Source: Icerya purchasi
Lineage: Eukaryota; Arthropoda; Insecta; Hemiptera; Monophlebidae
Direction of reading: 5' to 3'
Length of the DNA: 64,000 bases
Assembly (NCBI GenBank): GCA_039619475.1
Contig: CM077116.1
Location: 298,758,464-298,822,463 of the forward strand
Shown here piece after piece: positions 45,903 through 58,700 of this stretch. The notes under the pieces are model-generated. The model made no database searches. It saw only the letters and a program-made list of their open reading frames with translations, and was not told the DNA's origin. Numbering within the stretch: the first letter of the stretch is position 1; every line of letters starts with the position of its first letter. The translations under genes and the position numbers were made by a program.

Positions 45903-46208
45903 GTCGTCGCGATAGCCTAGTTGCTAGAGCGCTTGACTTCCGGTATATCACGGGTTCGATCCCGAGCGACGACAAACTTATTACAAGAATTAAATAAATA
46001 ATCGCTAATAATCACGTGGCAGGCAATGGCAAACCACCACGTTCAACATCATATGCGCGCTAGGTCAGTACACAGCAGACACACACGGGGGACTGCACTT
46101 GTATATCGATAAATCAAACGATTACTAATCAGTTCCGAATGTAGTCTTCTTGCGTGTGTACACCTGCGTTGCATATAACAATTGCTATGAGCGCTGCCTA
46201 TTCTGTAC
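45903..46208 (+). mobile_element. tRNA-derived SINE, copy B
   Basis: The head GTCGTCGC (45903-45910) pairs perfectly with GCGACGAC (45966-45973). Between them are an A-box-like TAGCCTAGTTGC and an exact-length B box GGTTCGATCCC, i.e. an RNA polymerase III promoter of tRNA origin. The body matches copy A at 33477-33788 to GCGCTGCCTATTCTGTAC. After this point the copies diverge, so the 3' limit is near 46208. It is the cleaner of the two copies in the head region. Confidence 0.8.
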
Positions 46209-46320
46209 AACTAGAATGAACGAGAATAGGTAGTCACGACGCTCGAATTCGAGCAATACGACTGTTACATACACTATATTGGTGAGGGGGTAAGGAGGTG
46301 TTCCCATCAAAGAATCCATG

Positions 46321-46355
<35 letters not shown>

Positions 46356-46654
46356 TTGAATGACATCTTCAAGATATCAATTAGAAACTCATTTCGTCAG
46401 CTAAACATGGTTTTAGACTACTGTTGCGTCACTTGTACGCTGAAGTACTTGGGGAAACGTGGCAATGAGTTTCAAAAAAAAAAAAAGTTTTGTTCAACTT
46501 TTTATTGTTATAAGTAAACTACGCTAAGCATTTTCAAATTTGTTTTGTCGTCACTTTAACTTTATTTCGTCACAATGAATGCAGTGGACAAGAAAATTTA
46601 TACGTCGACGAAATGGAAAGTTTAAAATATAAATGTTTGAATCCACTTTCTGTC
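46209..46654. other. Non-coding stretch with (TA)n
   Basis: No recognisable gene. A (TA)n tract lies at about 46330-46352 and an A run near 46473-46485. Confidence 0.5.
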
Positions 46655-47651
46655 TTCTTCTTTGATTGTCATAATCTGCGCGTTGACGATCCTACTGGCG
46701 TTAGACTCACACTACTTTAAATTTTTCGTTAAATTTTTCACCCCTCCGCTGCTCGCACAAGGTCAACAACAGCGTTTAGTCCTGTCCATTGCCGCACATT
46801 CTTCAGCTAGGAAGTTCTCCTTCTTCCCCTTATTAATTTTCCTTTCAATTATCATCTTAATTGGTTCGTATCTTTGTCCTTTTCTTGATTGTCTGTGTTA
46901 AGTATCTTTTAACATCTGCCAGCTCTAATACTGTTTCGTTGGTCATCTTCTATGTCCAAGGAATTCTCAGAGATCTTCTATGCAGCCACATTTCACACGC
47001 TTCCAGTTTTTTTAACGTCTTCGCTGTCACTGTTGTTGCCTCCACTTCATATAATAAAATACTATAAATGTAACATGTTATTATTCTCTAACGTGCTCTT
47101 AAATTTAGAGAGCGGTTTATCAAGAAATTAGTCTTGGCGTATCCAATTTTTCTCTTTTCTGTAGTTTTCTTTATTAAAAACACATACGCAAACACATATT
47201 ACAGAAAATAATTATTATTGAAAAAATACAAAACAGCCGACATGGGCTGTTTTATATTTTCTAAATAATAATTATTTTCTGTAATACGCTTTTATATGTG
47301 TTTTTAATAAAAAAAATGGAAAATGCTTAAGGTTTCAAAGAAACGGTCTGTGATCTGAGCCCCAGTCCTGATTTTATCTTAAAATTGGTTATGGACGTCC
47401 TACAGCGCCTTCTGCTTAGTATGTAATCGATTTGGGTTTTTGTACTGGCCATTTGGTAAGATCCATATTGATAATCTTCTATGATAATTTACAAAGATAG
47501 TGTTTACCATGTTAAAATCGTTTTCTACTGCGAATTGAATAAATCGTTCTCCTCTATCATTGCATTCTTCTAATCCACACAGACCTGCGATTCTCTCCAA
47601 ATGATCTTCATTTCTCTTCTCCGCATCATTCATATCTCTCATTATTATCAT
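46655..47651 (-). pseudogene. RTE-like LINE, internally deleted and split by a palindrome
   Basis: On the minus strand the 5' part (47651-47311) is endonuclease: MRDMNDAEKRNEDHLERIAG, ECNDRGERFIQFAVENDFNM with VNTIF next, then a frameshift into RRCRTSITNFK and a lost GSDH-like site. The 3' part (47140-46655) is the end of the RT: ITCYIYSILLYEVEATTVT, KKLEACEMWLHRRSLRIPW, MTNETVLELADVKRYL, and, after frame changes, LKNVRQWTGLNAV and LVRAAEG. These are the blocks also seen at 31682-32071. Order and orientation fit one copy that lost the central RT. A 140-bp palindrome sits exactly between the halves. It ends in a GAAGAAGA-type tail near 46655. Confidence 0.7.
47171..47310. mobile_element. 140-bp palindromic element (hairpin MITE)
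   Basis: The left arm begins TTATTAAAAACACATA and runs through ATTACAGAAAATAATTATTA to AAAACAGCC. The right arm is its reverse complement, beginning GGCTGTTTTATATTTTCT and ending TATGTGTTTTTAATAA. The arms are about 67 bases each with small indels, with only a few bases between them. It codes for nothing. A TTA/TAA at the outer ends might be a TA or TTA target site, but this is not certain. Confidence 0.75.
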
Positions 47652-47659
47652 CGGTTCAT

Positions 47660-48000
47660 GTTTAGTATAATTGCTCCTATTTTATTTTATATTCGATCAA
47701 AACATTTGCGGAATGGTTTCTATAATGATATTCTGAAATAATATTTTAAAATTACTTTTTTTTCTATAAGAAAATATTTATCATCATTTTTCACCTTGAC
47801 TAAAGTATGTACCTCATACGTGTACAACTTCCTCTTTTAGGGGTTAGAAAGTAATGGAAAAAACCGTCGATACCGTTTCAAATATTATGAAAAAATGAGT
47901 TGACCTTTTTCTAAAAAATATAAAAAATTAATAATGAAGAAATATCAAAATAAATAGTCCTCGTTTTTGGAGGGATAAAAATTTTTAAAGTTGATTTTAT
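47660..48000. other. Non-coding stretch
   Basis: AT-rich, no recognisable gene or repeat. Confidence 0.5.
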
Positions 48001-48920
48001 TTATTTTTTTTTTTTTTTTATTTGTGAAAGCAACATCCTGTACCTTGTTTAACTGCTGTGGCTATTACAGTACGAAGATGCGCAGTTTTTTTTTTATAGA
48101 TATCTGCTTATTCCGCTAGTTCTGATAAACTCTGTTACAGATAAGATTCCATTGGGGGAATTCTGAAGAATGTTGGTGACTGTTTTGTTATTAGTAGAAG
48201 GAGGCCGGTGTGGGTGGGGGGGGAGTGCTGAGCAGTCGCACAACAGTATGTGAGACGTTGCGAGAGCAACACCTTGGCTACAGAAAGGCAATTCCATAGG
48301 AGGTGGGGTTTTTTTGGAAAATAAAATTATGCGACATGGCTGTGTGACCTGTGCGCAAGCGGCTAAGTGCACAGAAATCTCTACGGGAAATGCTTTTTTC
48401 TGGCCACCACGGTTCGGTTGAGAGTTTAATTAACCTTGTGAAAGTCTAACACGAGGACCAATGGGCTTTCCATGAGGACGTAAGATTATTGAAGGTTGTG
48501 TTCAATAGGTAAGGTGGAGGAGGGCTATTTTACTTGGCAAGAGACAACATATTGCTGCTCGGGCGGATGTATCGACGCGTTCATTTCCAGGAATCCCAGC
48601 ATGGCTGAGCACCCACAAGAAGGATACGGAGCACTGTCTCTTAATAAGTTCGTATAATACCTGTTGGGTTCGAATTACTACAAGATGTTTCGTAAGGGGA
48701 TTAGATATTGTCACTAAAGCCGTGGATAAATCAGATACCACTACAGCTTTCCGTGATGTATGCTCCGTCGAAAGAAAATATTCCAAACAGAAAAATACTG
48801 CGTATATTTCAACATCCAGTAGTCGAATGCTTCGAATCACGTCGCAGACTTCAAAGGAACAAGCCGTTGGGGATGAAGTAGCCGCTGGGCTAGCCTTGGC
48901 AGCATCCTTAATTGATGAGC
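48001..48920 (-). pseudogene. I/jockey-like LINE: RNase H and C-terminus with poly(A)
   Basis: The minus strand has an RNase H-like domain at 48840-48560: DVEIYAVFFCLEYFLS, KAVVVSDLSTALVTI, and SVSFLWVLSHAGIPGNERVD (the WVPSHvGI.GNE.AD motif). In that order the catalytic positions fall on the E of VEIYA, the D of VVVSDLS and the D after NER. Then follows a C-terminal segment at 48372-48094 with PFCSQGVALATSHILLCDCS, a zinc-knuckle-like C...H...C. A poly(A) tail appears as a T run at 48004-48020 on the plus strand. The two segments are in different frames, so it is a pseudogene. RT and endonuclease are missing (5' truncation). Confidence 0.75.
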
Positions 48921-48969
48921 GCTAAATGATATCTTTTATTTTTTTGGAAATTTTCGAAGTATTATAAAA

Positions 48970-49250
48970 TTGAAGCTAGTAGAGTGCATACAAAATCAAT
49001 GGAAAACACCTGAATTAGATACGGATATCGAATTTATTATACAACGTTGTTTCGTATTTAATTTCTTATGTAGTCGAGTCAGATTACATATTATTTATTT
49101 CGCAACTTACCATTCGCGTGTCTGTCATACTAATAAGATATTACGAGAACTTTCGACCCCGGCGGATTACTAATCTCTGCGATAAGTGCCATCACTCAAC
49201 ATTAATTCCACTGTTTTCTTAAAGCAGTTAATAACGGTAATAATATTATA
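48970..49250. other. Non-coding stretch
   Basis: A 67-codon frame at 48970-49173 is not recognised. The stretch ends in a TAA/ATA run near 49240-49265. Confidence 0.4.
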
Positions 49251-49279
49251 ATAATAATAATAATGATACAAGTAACAAA

Positions 49280-50440
49280 TCTAATGTTGATGACATTCTT
49301 AACGGGGTTGTGTCCCTTACGAATAACAATACAGGCGATGACATTAAAAGGCAAGATTTTTCATTTGCTAAAATTTTACTTCGTTCTGATATCCACTCCG
49401 GTCCGTGCATTGTTATTATCCAATCAAGCAATAAAAATTTATCAAATCGTCGTACGTTAGAATTTTTTTCAAATTTCGGTAAAATTTCAACGGCATTCGT
49501 TATTTTCAAAGGAATAGTGTAAACAGAGTAAAATTTGACGCTGCACTTCTAAACCTCGGTGCTTATTCTGTCAGACTGATCACCTCAAGTAGCATCAAAT
49601 AAAGAAAAATTGTAACAAAAAAAGAAATATGTCAACTGTAAAGATTTGTCAAACGACAAAGCACAACAATTCGGATACTGTAGAGATGGTAGACAGGATG
49701 GTTATGGAGGAGCAGCGATTCTAATTAAAAAGAATTTTGCCTGTTAATTCATCAACTTCAATTCTATCGCTAATTCCTTACTTAATATTGTTTTAACGTT
49801 CGTTTTTAAAAATAACTTTTTATACTTTCCTACCAATTCTGATTACAATGAAGTTAGTTCCATAAATACCACATTAACAGTTTACTCAGATCACTGAGAT
49901 TATGTTTTGTTGGCGATTTTAACGGACTTCATCGGGGCCGAGTTGTAAACCTGAAAATGCTACGTAGCGTCGTATTCCTAATATAACTGATAACACTAAT
50001 TTGGTTTTAGCCAATGAAGGGTCTCTTATATCATCATTAGGGATCCTACTATGCCTTCAAATCCTTTGGATATTTCCCTTGTTTCTGAGGATCTTATTAA
50101 TAAAGCTGGTTGGTCAATTTTACAGTTTCTTTTGGAAAGCGATCATTTGCCCATTAATTTATTAATAAATACTAAAAATCGTATTCTATGTTAATTTGAG
50201 AAGACTTTCTCATTGATCGTTGGAAAATATTTGATAAAGGGTTAAGCGGATTTACGTTAGAGCTATAATCATTATGTAATAATATTCCAAATTCTTCTAT
50301 TGAGGAACATTTATTATGCGATGCTTTTTAGAAAGACGATTTTAATATGTCTACTAAAATAGTTGCGCATATCGGAGGAAAGCTTATCTGAGTAAACGTT
50401 CTCCTGAGATAATAAAAAAATGTAAAAATAAAATGTAACT
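49280..50440 (+). pseudogene. R1/I-like LINE: end of ORF1 and endonuclease of ORF2, decayed
   Basis: On the plus strand the ORF1 C-terminus is visible as SGPCIVIIQSSNKNLSN, RRTLEFFSNFGKISTAFVIF and, in another frame, NRVKFDAALLNLGAYSVRLI, stopping at about 49601. ORF2 endonuclease follows: DGYGGAAILIKKNF (about 49699), LCFVGDFNGLHRG (about 49894; GDFN is a catalytic block), PSNPLDISLVSEDL (about 50055) and FLLESDHLPIN with the catalytic SDH near 50139. Later KRSPEIIKKCKNK (about 50395) fits the linker before the RT. RT is absent. Stops and frameshifts are frequent. The gene order ORF1 then ORF2 is preserved. Confidence 0.7.
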
Positions 50441-52035
50441 AAAGAATCGCCGGCGGATATAATCTTCGATAAATATAGACCAAATGTTTAACTAAGAGAG
50501 AGACACGACATCGGCAGCGATGAAATACGAACCCTCGCAGCAAGACGGTCATGCTGTTTAACGAGTGAATTTAATCGATTATTTCATTAAATAGCCGCAA
50601 AAAAATACTCGAAAAAAAAGGTCTGCAATAAGCGAATCTCTAATATTATCGTAAAGAAACGTTCATTAAACGGAAAGTTCATCAACTGCGAACGAACACA
50701 AACGGTGAACTAAAAACTCTGGGAGGTCGGTACGTTCTCGTAACATTTCGAATGGAAACAAATTCGAAATTCAAACTTGTGTCGGACTTTGCGGAATGCA
50801 TTTTGCGGTTAAATGAACGTTTTGTCGAAACGTTCGTTTCGAATTCAGTTCGTGAATTTCGACACCGAATCGTACGCAAATCGATTACACTTTCTCAACT
50901 ATGTCGGCTAAATTACGTGGCAACCTCGAAAGGAGAGGAACATTTAAATGCCTCTACTTCCATCTACAATCGAGTTTATTTTACAATTTTTAATATATCG
51001 TCTACTCGACCTAACACGCAATATCTACTGCGCGAACTTTATCACATCCCGATGAGTCTAAACGTCTTAGGATTGGACATTAAATAAAATATGCCGGAAA
51101 CGTTTTTTTTTTGTTTTTTTTTTGTTTTTTTACGGAAATGTCAGCACTAGAAAATAAAAAAGAGCTGAAGCGTTGCAGAAAAAAATGTTTTTATTATAAT
51201 TTAATTTTTAGCCTCAAAAATGTATGTTATCACTGACTTGAACATTCTCCTAAGCTAGTCTCTCTCCATTTCTGACATTAAATCTTTTAAACGTCCTGCA
51301 CAACGAAGCGAATTTAGCCATTCTTTACCAACACTATTTCCTGTTCATATCACAATTTTTTCGGACGGCTTAAAATTCACTTCGGATATCGGTGCCGCTT
51401 TTATTCTTTCCGCTCTCAACTGCTCTCTGAATCCTTTCAACTCTCTTCCTTTTCTGCCGTCTTCCTAGCCGAATCCATGGTTATTTTACACGCGATCTTT
51501 TTTTTTTTTTTCTCATCATCCAATTTATCGAAAATCCTTTTATGGTCCGACTCGAAAAGCGTTTTATTATCTGTCTCGTCTTCTTTTCCTAAACCGTCTT
51601 CCGATCCTATTATTCATTATATGCATTCCTTAATTTACAATTTATTCTATGCTGACGTGCCAAAATACAAAAAAATAATAAAAAATAAAAAAAACATAAT
51701 TCTTTTTTTGTGCTTGTTTACGCATAACTTCCAGTTATTTAGACTAATTTTAATCATCTCTTGTTTATTCACAAGTGTACCGAATAGAAAATAGGTACGA
51801 TATATGTAGATACCGATGAATATGGAATGAATAGTCGTTAGATAACGTGAAAAAAGCATGTTTCTTTACGGAAATTTTTACTAATATAATTGCGATACTT
51901 AAATTATTATCAATGTTATTATCAAGGAAATGTGAATTGGAAACATTTTTTCAATATAGTCAGGCAAAGAGAGATTAATTACCACGAATAGAGTCTTTAT
52001 GCTGAGTGCGCTCGGCTTTCTACTTTAGTTTACTG
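50441..52035. other. Non-coding stretch
   Basis: Overlapping frames on both strands at 50682-51087 are open for up to 111 codons but match nothing I know; the complementary frames and CG-containing word composition suggest chance. T runs occur near 51101-51131 and 51498-51511. Confidence 0.4.
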
Positions 52036-52238
52036 AGACTTGGTCTTCCTTCTCCATATTGCGCTTTTTATGTTCTATCTCTTCCCTCTCCACAGATTGT
52101 TTCTATTATTTGTTTCTTTCTCCTAACAATATCTGACCGTAACAAGATATAAGTGATTCCTTCCTATTCTAATTGTTTCTGGGTAAAGGTCTCCGATTGA
52201 CAACCCCCAAAAAAAAAAAAAAAAAAAAAAAAAAAAAC
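52036..52238 (+). mobile_element. Retroposon of the 'GGTCTTCCTGCTCC' family with poly(A)
   Basis: It starts CTTGGTCTTCCTTCTCCAT and ends GGTCTCCGATTGACAACCCC followed by a 30-base A tail at 52209-52238. This layout matches 37759-37951 and, inverted, 20319-20551. The long uninterrupted tail suggests a fairly recent insertion. It lies immediately upstream of a LINE 3' end. Confidence 0.55.
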
Positions 52239-52239
52239 A

Positions 52240-52462
52240 CGAGTAGAGATTAGAATATTGGGGCAGTTAGTTATACAAGACAAAATGGAAGGCCGTAGAC
52301 GAAAAGGACGCAGAAGATTGTTACGGATAAAAAATCTAGAAGAGTGGACGCGGGCCGGTCAACCAATAAATTACTTCATTCCGCTAGGAACAGATTCAGT
52401 CTTCCATAAATTGTGGCCAACCTTCGTTAACGGAAGAAGAAGAAGAAGAAGAAGAAGAAGAG
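52240..52462 (+). pseudogene. RTE-like LINE 3' end with (GAA)n tail
   Basis: The plus strand reads LGQLVIQDKMEGRRRKGRRR, then LRIKNLEEWTRAGQPINYF. This corresponds to the 'GK.EGRRG.GRR..SWL.N...WTG' end of the same LINE type as 31682-32118. The frame passes into an uninterrupted (GAA)n/Arg run at about 52434-52462, the 3' tail. It is a short 5'-truncated stub, cut by the retroposon on its left. Confidence 0.65.
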
Positions 52463-55400
52463 ATTAAAATGAAGAAAGTTGAACCCATAGCGTCATTTCT
52501 TATTACTGACCGAAATATTACTTAACATATAATTAAAATTAACTTATAACGCAATGGAACAGATATTAAAAACGCGACGCGGGGCAACTATTCTATTTTC
52601 GAGGTGTTCATGTTCTGTATAACAATTTTCATATTTGTAAACATTTACACGAGTAATTTATATAATCTATCATGTGACATCGTAGAAATCATAAATTACA
52701 ATTTTATTACATACAAAAGTTTTATAATATAATATTTGAATAATAAATTATACTTATCGGAAAATAAATAAAATAAATAATGTTAAAATGTAAAAAATGT
52801 AAAAAAAATGTCAAATAATTATTTGACAGTGTATACAAAATCGAAAATATTATCGCAAGATATTTTTATAAAACGTTCGAAATTGAGATTAGTTCTTTAT
52901 TTGAAATAATTAGTTATTTTCCAAACTTTCTATATATATATATATATACATATATCAGTCCTCTTGCTTACATTTCTGTCTCTTTCTCTTCTATACTTTA
53001 TATAAAATGATCAAAATTTACAACGTAATTCTAAATCGGCCCATATGAATATAATAACATAATCATAAAAATCCTATAAAATATAACAAACGTTACATAA
53101 AATTGGAACATTTTTCGTAATGAAGGGTGCCTAAGAATTACGTTCTAATTAATATATATATATTTAATGTTATATCTTTACATTTATTTATATATAAGGC
53201 TTGTGAAAGTTAAAATTTTTGTAGTCATTAATACATTTTAGAATTGAATATTAATAAATCAGCGAATTGTGTTTTAATTTTCCCGATATAATTTCTCATA
53301 ATTTAACTGGGTGCTGTAGTAGCAATTTCAATTTCCAATGTCCAGCAAAAGACTTGGTAAATAATGATTTTCAAAAGTTTAATACATTTACACCGTTAAG
53401 GAAATTAATTTCCATCAGTAACACATGTATTTAACATGTAAAGTGAGGTCGATCTGGCACCATAAACTTAATTGAATGGGTCGTTTTAACTCGCTACAAA
53501 TTCTCGTCGTCGTCGTCGTGGTGGTCGCATCTGCTCAGTCAAGAGATTGCGTACATCTCTATATTTTTCGATCCCTAGCATACGTTATAATCTCTTTCAG
53601 ATTTTTACTTGTTGAGTTGGCTAGTGGTTATTAGTTCCAATCTTTTCCATTTATTTATATTTATACCAGCTTCGCCGGTGCATTTGTCATTTTTTTGGAT
53701 ACATTTTCTTCGATTTCCATCTTTTAATTTACTCTTTAGTATTCTGGTCAATCTCATTATTCAATAAACTCTGCCTACTTACGCATTCACTTCCGTGGGC
53801 TTGAAATATAAATGATTATTATTTTTCTATTTTCAATTAAAATTTACATATAAACGAAATTGTATTAATATGAACGTAGCCTTTTTTTCCTTCCAAAATT
53901 TTTATTTATATTTGTAAGTTTACACATATTGATGAGGTTTGTTTTGCATTGATACCACAAGCAGTTCAGAAACTTATTAGCGTGATATTAAGTTCTATAG
54001 GCTTTTTCCAGCCTTAAAATTTCGAAATTGTGAAAAAAAAGTCCAGGCTTTTAGTACAGTATATAAACAGCTTCCATGCAAATTGTAATATTATAGAAAT
54101 ATTTTTTTCAAAGATATTACATACTTTATGCGTCCTTTGGAAAAGAGTTGAGACAATCTTTTCACCCTTTAAAGTTCAAATTTACAAAAAAAATCTTTCT
54201 CGATATCTTCAACAATATTCAAATGAAATTTTGATTATATAGTGTAAGTGGTTTCGGCGTATTGTCGTGATCGTTGGTTTTTCTTAAAATATCCTTTTTT
54301 AAGCTCCAGAAAATTTGGATTTTTTTACATATATATATTTTTGCACGACGTAAATACATTGCGTCGTTACAGGCTAAATGCTAATTTTAAGCTTTATAGT
54401 CCTGGTAATTTTGTACGGCAGGTTATTCATTTTTAGGCTATTCTTATATATATTTTCAGACTTTTTATATAGATTATATAGAGATTATTACTTAAAACGG
54501 TTTCTCATAATGCAGAGTTAGTCATTTAATGTCTTTTTGGATCGTTACTAAGAAATATTAAAATTTTTCTTGAATAAAAGATCAATCAAACATAAGAAAA
54601 GTTAAAGTAAATTCTTATCCGTATAATTATAAATTACCACTGCTCTAGTAGCGGATAAAAAGAAAAACAAAATACAAATGAATAGAATATGTAAATGCTT
54701 GTATACACACACGTGCGCTCATCTAGAAAGAATATTATAAAGCAATGTTTTTTATTGAAATTTTTAAATTACCTACAAAAAAGTAGGCTGCTCAGTCAAC
54801 CCCATGTGCATCTGGAGACCGAAAAGTATACTAAATTAGAATATAATTAAGCTAAGGGAGTGCAGAACTTAGAATTAATACACGTACTAAGGCTATGACA
54901 GGAAGAATCAGATAGAAGTTATGTGTAATAAGGTTGAAAGGAGGCCGTGTAAAGCTCTGTATAAATAAGAGCGTGGTAAGATGTTAGTAAGTGAGAAAGA
55001 TGTTTTCTTTGGTGTGAACACGGTTGAAGCATTAAAGAATATCGAAATGAATAAAGTTTAAGTAGTTAGGGTCTAGCGTTATATACTTTTTTTTTTCTCG
55101 ACCGAACTAGAAGGATAGTTTGAGATAGCGGATTCAGTTTTACAGGTAAAAAGTGCTCTTATTCTTTCTATAATCGCTTCCGGAATGTAGTTATAAGGAA
55201 TAACCGATATGCTGTTATATCATCAGTAGAAAAGAAATGGAAGCAAGGAAGCCTTCCAAGCAACTCTCGGTCAATCACTGCGGAGAATACGACTAGAACG
55301 ATCAAATAAAGGATGCGGAGATTTGGGATTGCGTATTATTTTCTAAAAACTCCGTCACAATGCCAACTTGACGGATAGGGAAAAATAAAAAAACCTTTTC

Positions 55401-55690
55401 ATCTATACGAGTTTTTTCGATTTATTCTCGACGCGACAGGATGTTGCGCGCAAAATACACACCTATTTATAATCGAGAAGAGTTATATTCGTGTGATCTT
55501 GGCCAATTGCAGTTCTCAACTCGTTCTACAACTTTAATTTTATTCGTATCGATTTCAAAACCGAAATAAAATGTAAAAAATGTAATTTATTTCGGCGAAC
55601 AAATGCGCGTTTTATACGCATTTTTTATTGCCGTTTTTGAATTGAAGACAGTCAATTTGCCGCTAGATTGTTTACATTCAGAAGGATAGT
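52463..55690. other. Non-coding stretch, no gene recognised
   Basis: AT-rich with (TA)n near 52932-52954 and a (CGT)n run of about five units near 53505-53520. TACCAGCTTCGCCGGTGCATTT near 53655-53677 recalls the start of the repeat at 11298 but is too short to call. No gene recognised. Confidence 0.45.
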
Positions 55691-55700
55691 TCAATCTGTC

Positions 55701-55735
55701 TATATAAACAGAGTTCGTTTATCGTCGGCAGTAAC
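55701..55735 (+). promoter_or_regulatory. Possible RNA polymerase II core promoter
   Basis: TATATAAA at 55701-55708 is followed 29 bases downstream by GCAGTA (A at 55730), the spacing expected between a TATA box and an arthropod initiator. The next 230 bases include an unrecognised plus-strand frame (55768-55983). A motif pair of this quality will occur by chance in AT-rich DNA, so the call is tentative. Confidence 0.25.
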
Positions 55736-58700
55736 GGTTATTATTATTCGCTCGGCGAATTTGACTCGTGGCATTTGCGCAAGTTCAAAAACCATATTTT
55801 CCTGCGGAATGTAATACGTCCAAAAGTTACGATATTCCATACCGGTCTTTAACTTCAAGACGATTTTCCAGAGATGATAGTTCTTGTTTTAATATCATTC
55901 CACCAGGAGTTTCGTTGTTTCGGTACTCATTTCCGAGTCACCGCAAAACAAACACACTACCAAGTTGTTCGACAGAACAGTGACTCTAGCGTGTTTAAAC
56001 ATATTCCAGGCTGACTTGAAAATAAAGTAAGCTATAAACGTAAAAAAAAAAAAAGGGAGAAAAAAGAAAAACGATACGAAAATAATGAAGAAAAAAAAAC
56101 AAACCGCCGAAAGGATGTACCTTTATCAATCGAAAGAGGTAAACCACCAGGCAGGGGTAAATACACGAATGAAAACAAGATGGCGGCAGTTCCATATTCC
56201 GAGAAAAGAAACTTTCCGGTAATGTGCATTTTTCTTCTTTTTCTAATTCCCTTTATTTTTTCAATTCCACCTACTAATTCTTGATTTTTTCACTTTATTA
56301 ATTAACTTTTATATATCGCTTCTGGAGATAATAGTTTGCTTCCTTCTTACCGTTGCTTTGTTTCTCTCTTCTTTGCGCTGTACATCCTGACTTGCCTCCT
56401 ATCTGCAAAACGCCTTTTTTCATTATGGTTCATATTTTGTTGAAGCACTCAAAATAACCCTCAATGTTAAAAAATTTGGAAAACCTACTACTCTAATTCT
56501 CGGCTCTTACATTTGTCATATATCGAATAAGACGCATTCGTGCGTTTCCTCGCTGAGATCGAAAGAAGCCCTTCTCATTTCTACATCTTTCGGAATACAT
56601 TCTTCTGATGATAGAATTCCGGAAAATAGGAAAAATGCGATCAAGTCACGTTTAAGATCGATACAAACACCAGCAACATGTTCCATTTGCGGGCTTGTCT
56701 GCAGAGCAAGAATAGGACTGGTTTCGCACATGTAGTAAAGTTTAAGAAATGCATAAGACCAACTCGGATACGAGTATCTGTCTAATAATAACATTCTTCT
56801 TCTTGTCGCAACCGATCCCTTCGAAGAATTCTACTTCTGCTCCTTTCAGTACATCAGTTAAGTTTCCACCTTGGCGAACTATCCCCTCTGCGTCAATACT
56901 TTAAATGCTAATCTCGTAAGCATTTTCTTCTTATTGGTCCTTTTTACGCTACTACTATTTCCTTTCATAAAAAAAACAAAAGAAACAAAAAAGCAATCCA
57001 CTCTACGCCGTATAAAGTATTTCATACTTAATTATTTTTATCGCCAACTAAAAATCCTAAGGCCACTATATTTTCCTAAACAGTTGGTCAAAAAAATATA
57101 TGTACACAAAAATTTGAAATTTTTCAGAATTTCCTGTTTTCAATTGTTTAGTACGGCACCGGAATCATAGAAAGTCCGCGATATTTTGATAAGCAAAAGT
57201 CGTATTAAAATCACGCTCCAGAATGGGACATTTAAAAAATCAAAATTTATTATTCGATGAAAACTAACATCGTTTAATGCGTATCAAAACAGCACAATCG
57301 AATAGAGAACTCATTTAGTCAAAAAAAAGAGAAACAAAAACGCCCGGTGATACTTCGTCAATACGCGTATCAAAATAGGGTCCACAAATCAGATTTTTCT
57401 CTCGTAACGAACATAGTTAATCGTAAGAATACACCATATCAATTCCATATACAAAAGTATATGGGTATTGTAATAAGTAAAGAATATAGTCGAATATACA
57501 ACGTATCATATTCATCGCAGTAGCACCAGCAACGTTATGAGCACGCTGGAAGAAAATTAAAATTAAACGATCGAATACGAATATAGCAATAGAGAGAGTT
57601 TCGATTAAGATATCACATCATAAATGATGGGCAAGAATGGGGAATTATTTATTCGAAGCAAAATTAAAGAAAATAGACGACGAATGTTGAAGAAAGCGCG
57701 TATAAAAAGAAAAAATTACGGCTAATTTTAACTTTGCCTGAATCCGATTCCGTCTTTTTGCAGCTTATCCACGCAGATTATATTCCGTCGAATACGTTAT
57801 CGATCGCAAACTCATTTCTAATCGATTTAGTGAAGCGCTGGCTGAGAAGGAGTCGGTTAGTTGACTGCTACGGTTTTTAGCCTATTACAGTGTCGGCTTA
57901 TTCGGGAAGTAATATAGCTTAAGCGAACAACGCCACATGTACATTATAATGCTATATAAAATTAGTTATTTCACTGAAATGCGTTATTTAGTCAATTCCA
58001 CATAACGAAATCCGATGTGTGATATACTGCAAACTGTTACTTAGCAGTTAACCGTAAATCGAAACGACAGCTTACACAGTAAAACGAAAATGGAATTATG
58101 AAATAATGAAATATGTACCACCACCCGCGGACAGTTGAAAATGGGAAAATTTTTACCTGCTACAACCTACCGAGTCTACTCGATTTATCTGGCGAGCTTG
58201 ACAGGGCACTGCACATTCACTGAAACAAATGCGAAAACGTACGAAGCAAATTTAATTTGAAACGAACGGTTTTATAGCAGCTTGCACCGTACGCGCCTAT
58301 TATATCGTCGTCGGCTATTTCGCGAACCTTAATTCGGCTGATTACTCTGCAAGTGGCAAAGAACTGTGGCAAAATTATCGCCCTCGAAATTTAGTATTAT
58401 GCCGAATTAAAAAGTGGCCGACGCAAAATTTCAAAAGAACACCTCTTCACCGCCGCCATCTCCTTAAATCCCAAAACATTTTAGTATCGGAATAGCTGTC
58501 ACACCTATAGTACACACTTTTTATTACCTATCCGCAGTTCAACGTTAATTTCTCTTCAAAAATTTGTTTTCTTTTTCTTCTTCGCATCATGAATTTTCTA
58601 ATGCAGCAATCTATTACAAAAGTCCTATAAACAGCTTTCGCAGTTAAGCACCACAACCGATATCGTTTAGAATAAGAAACTGCAAAATTTCACAGTTCGC

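Noticed and set aside
50682..51087. Open frames of 65 and 111 codons on opposite strands
   Set aside because: No recognised motif; complementary openness is expected from the base composition and there is no supporting context.
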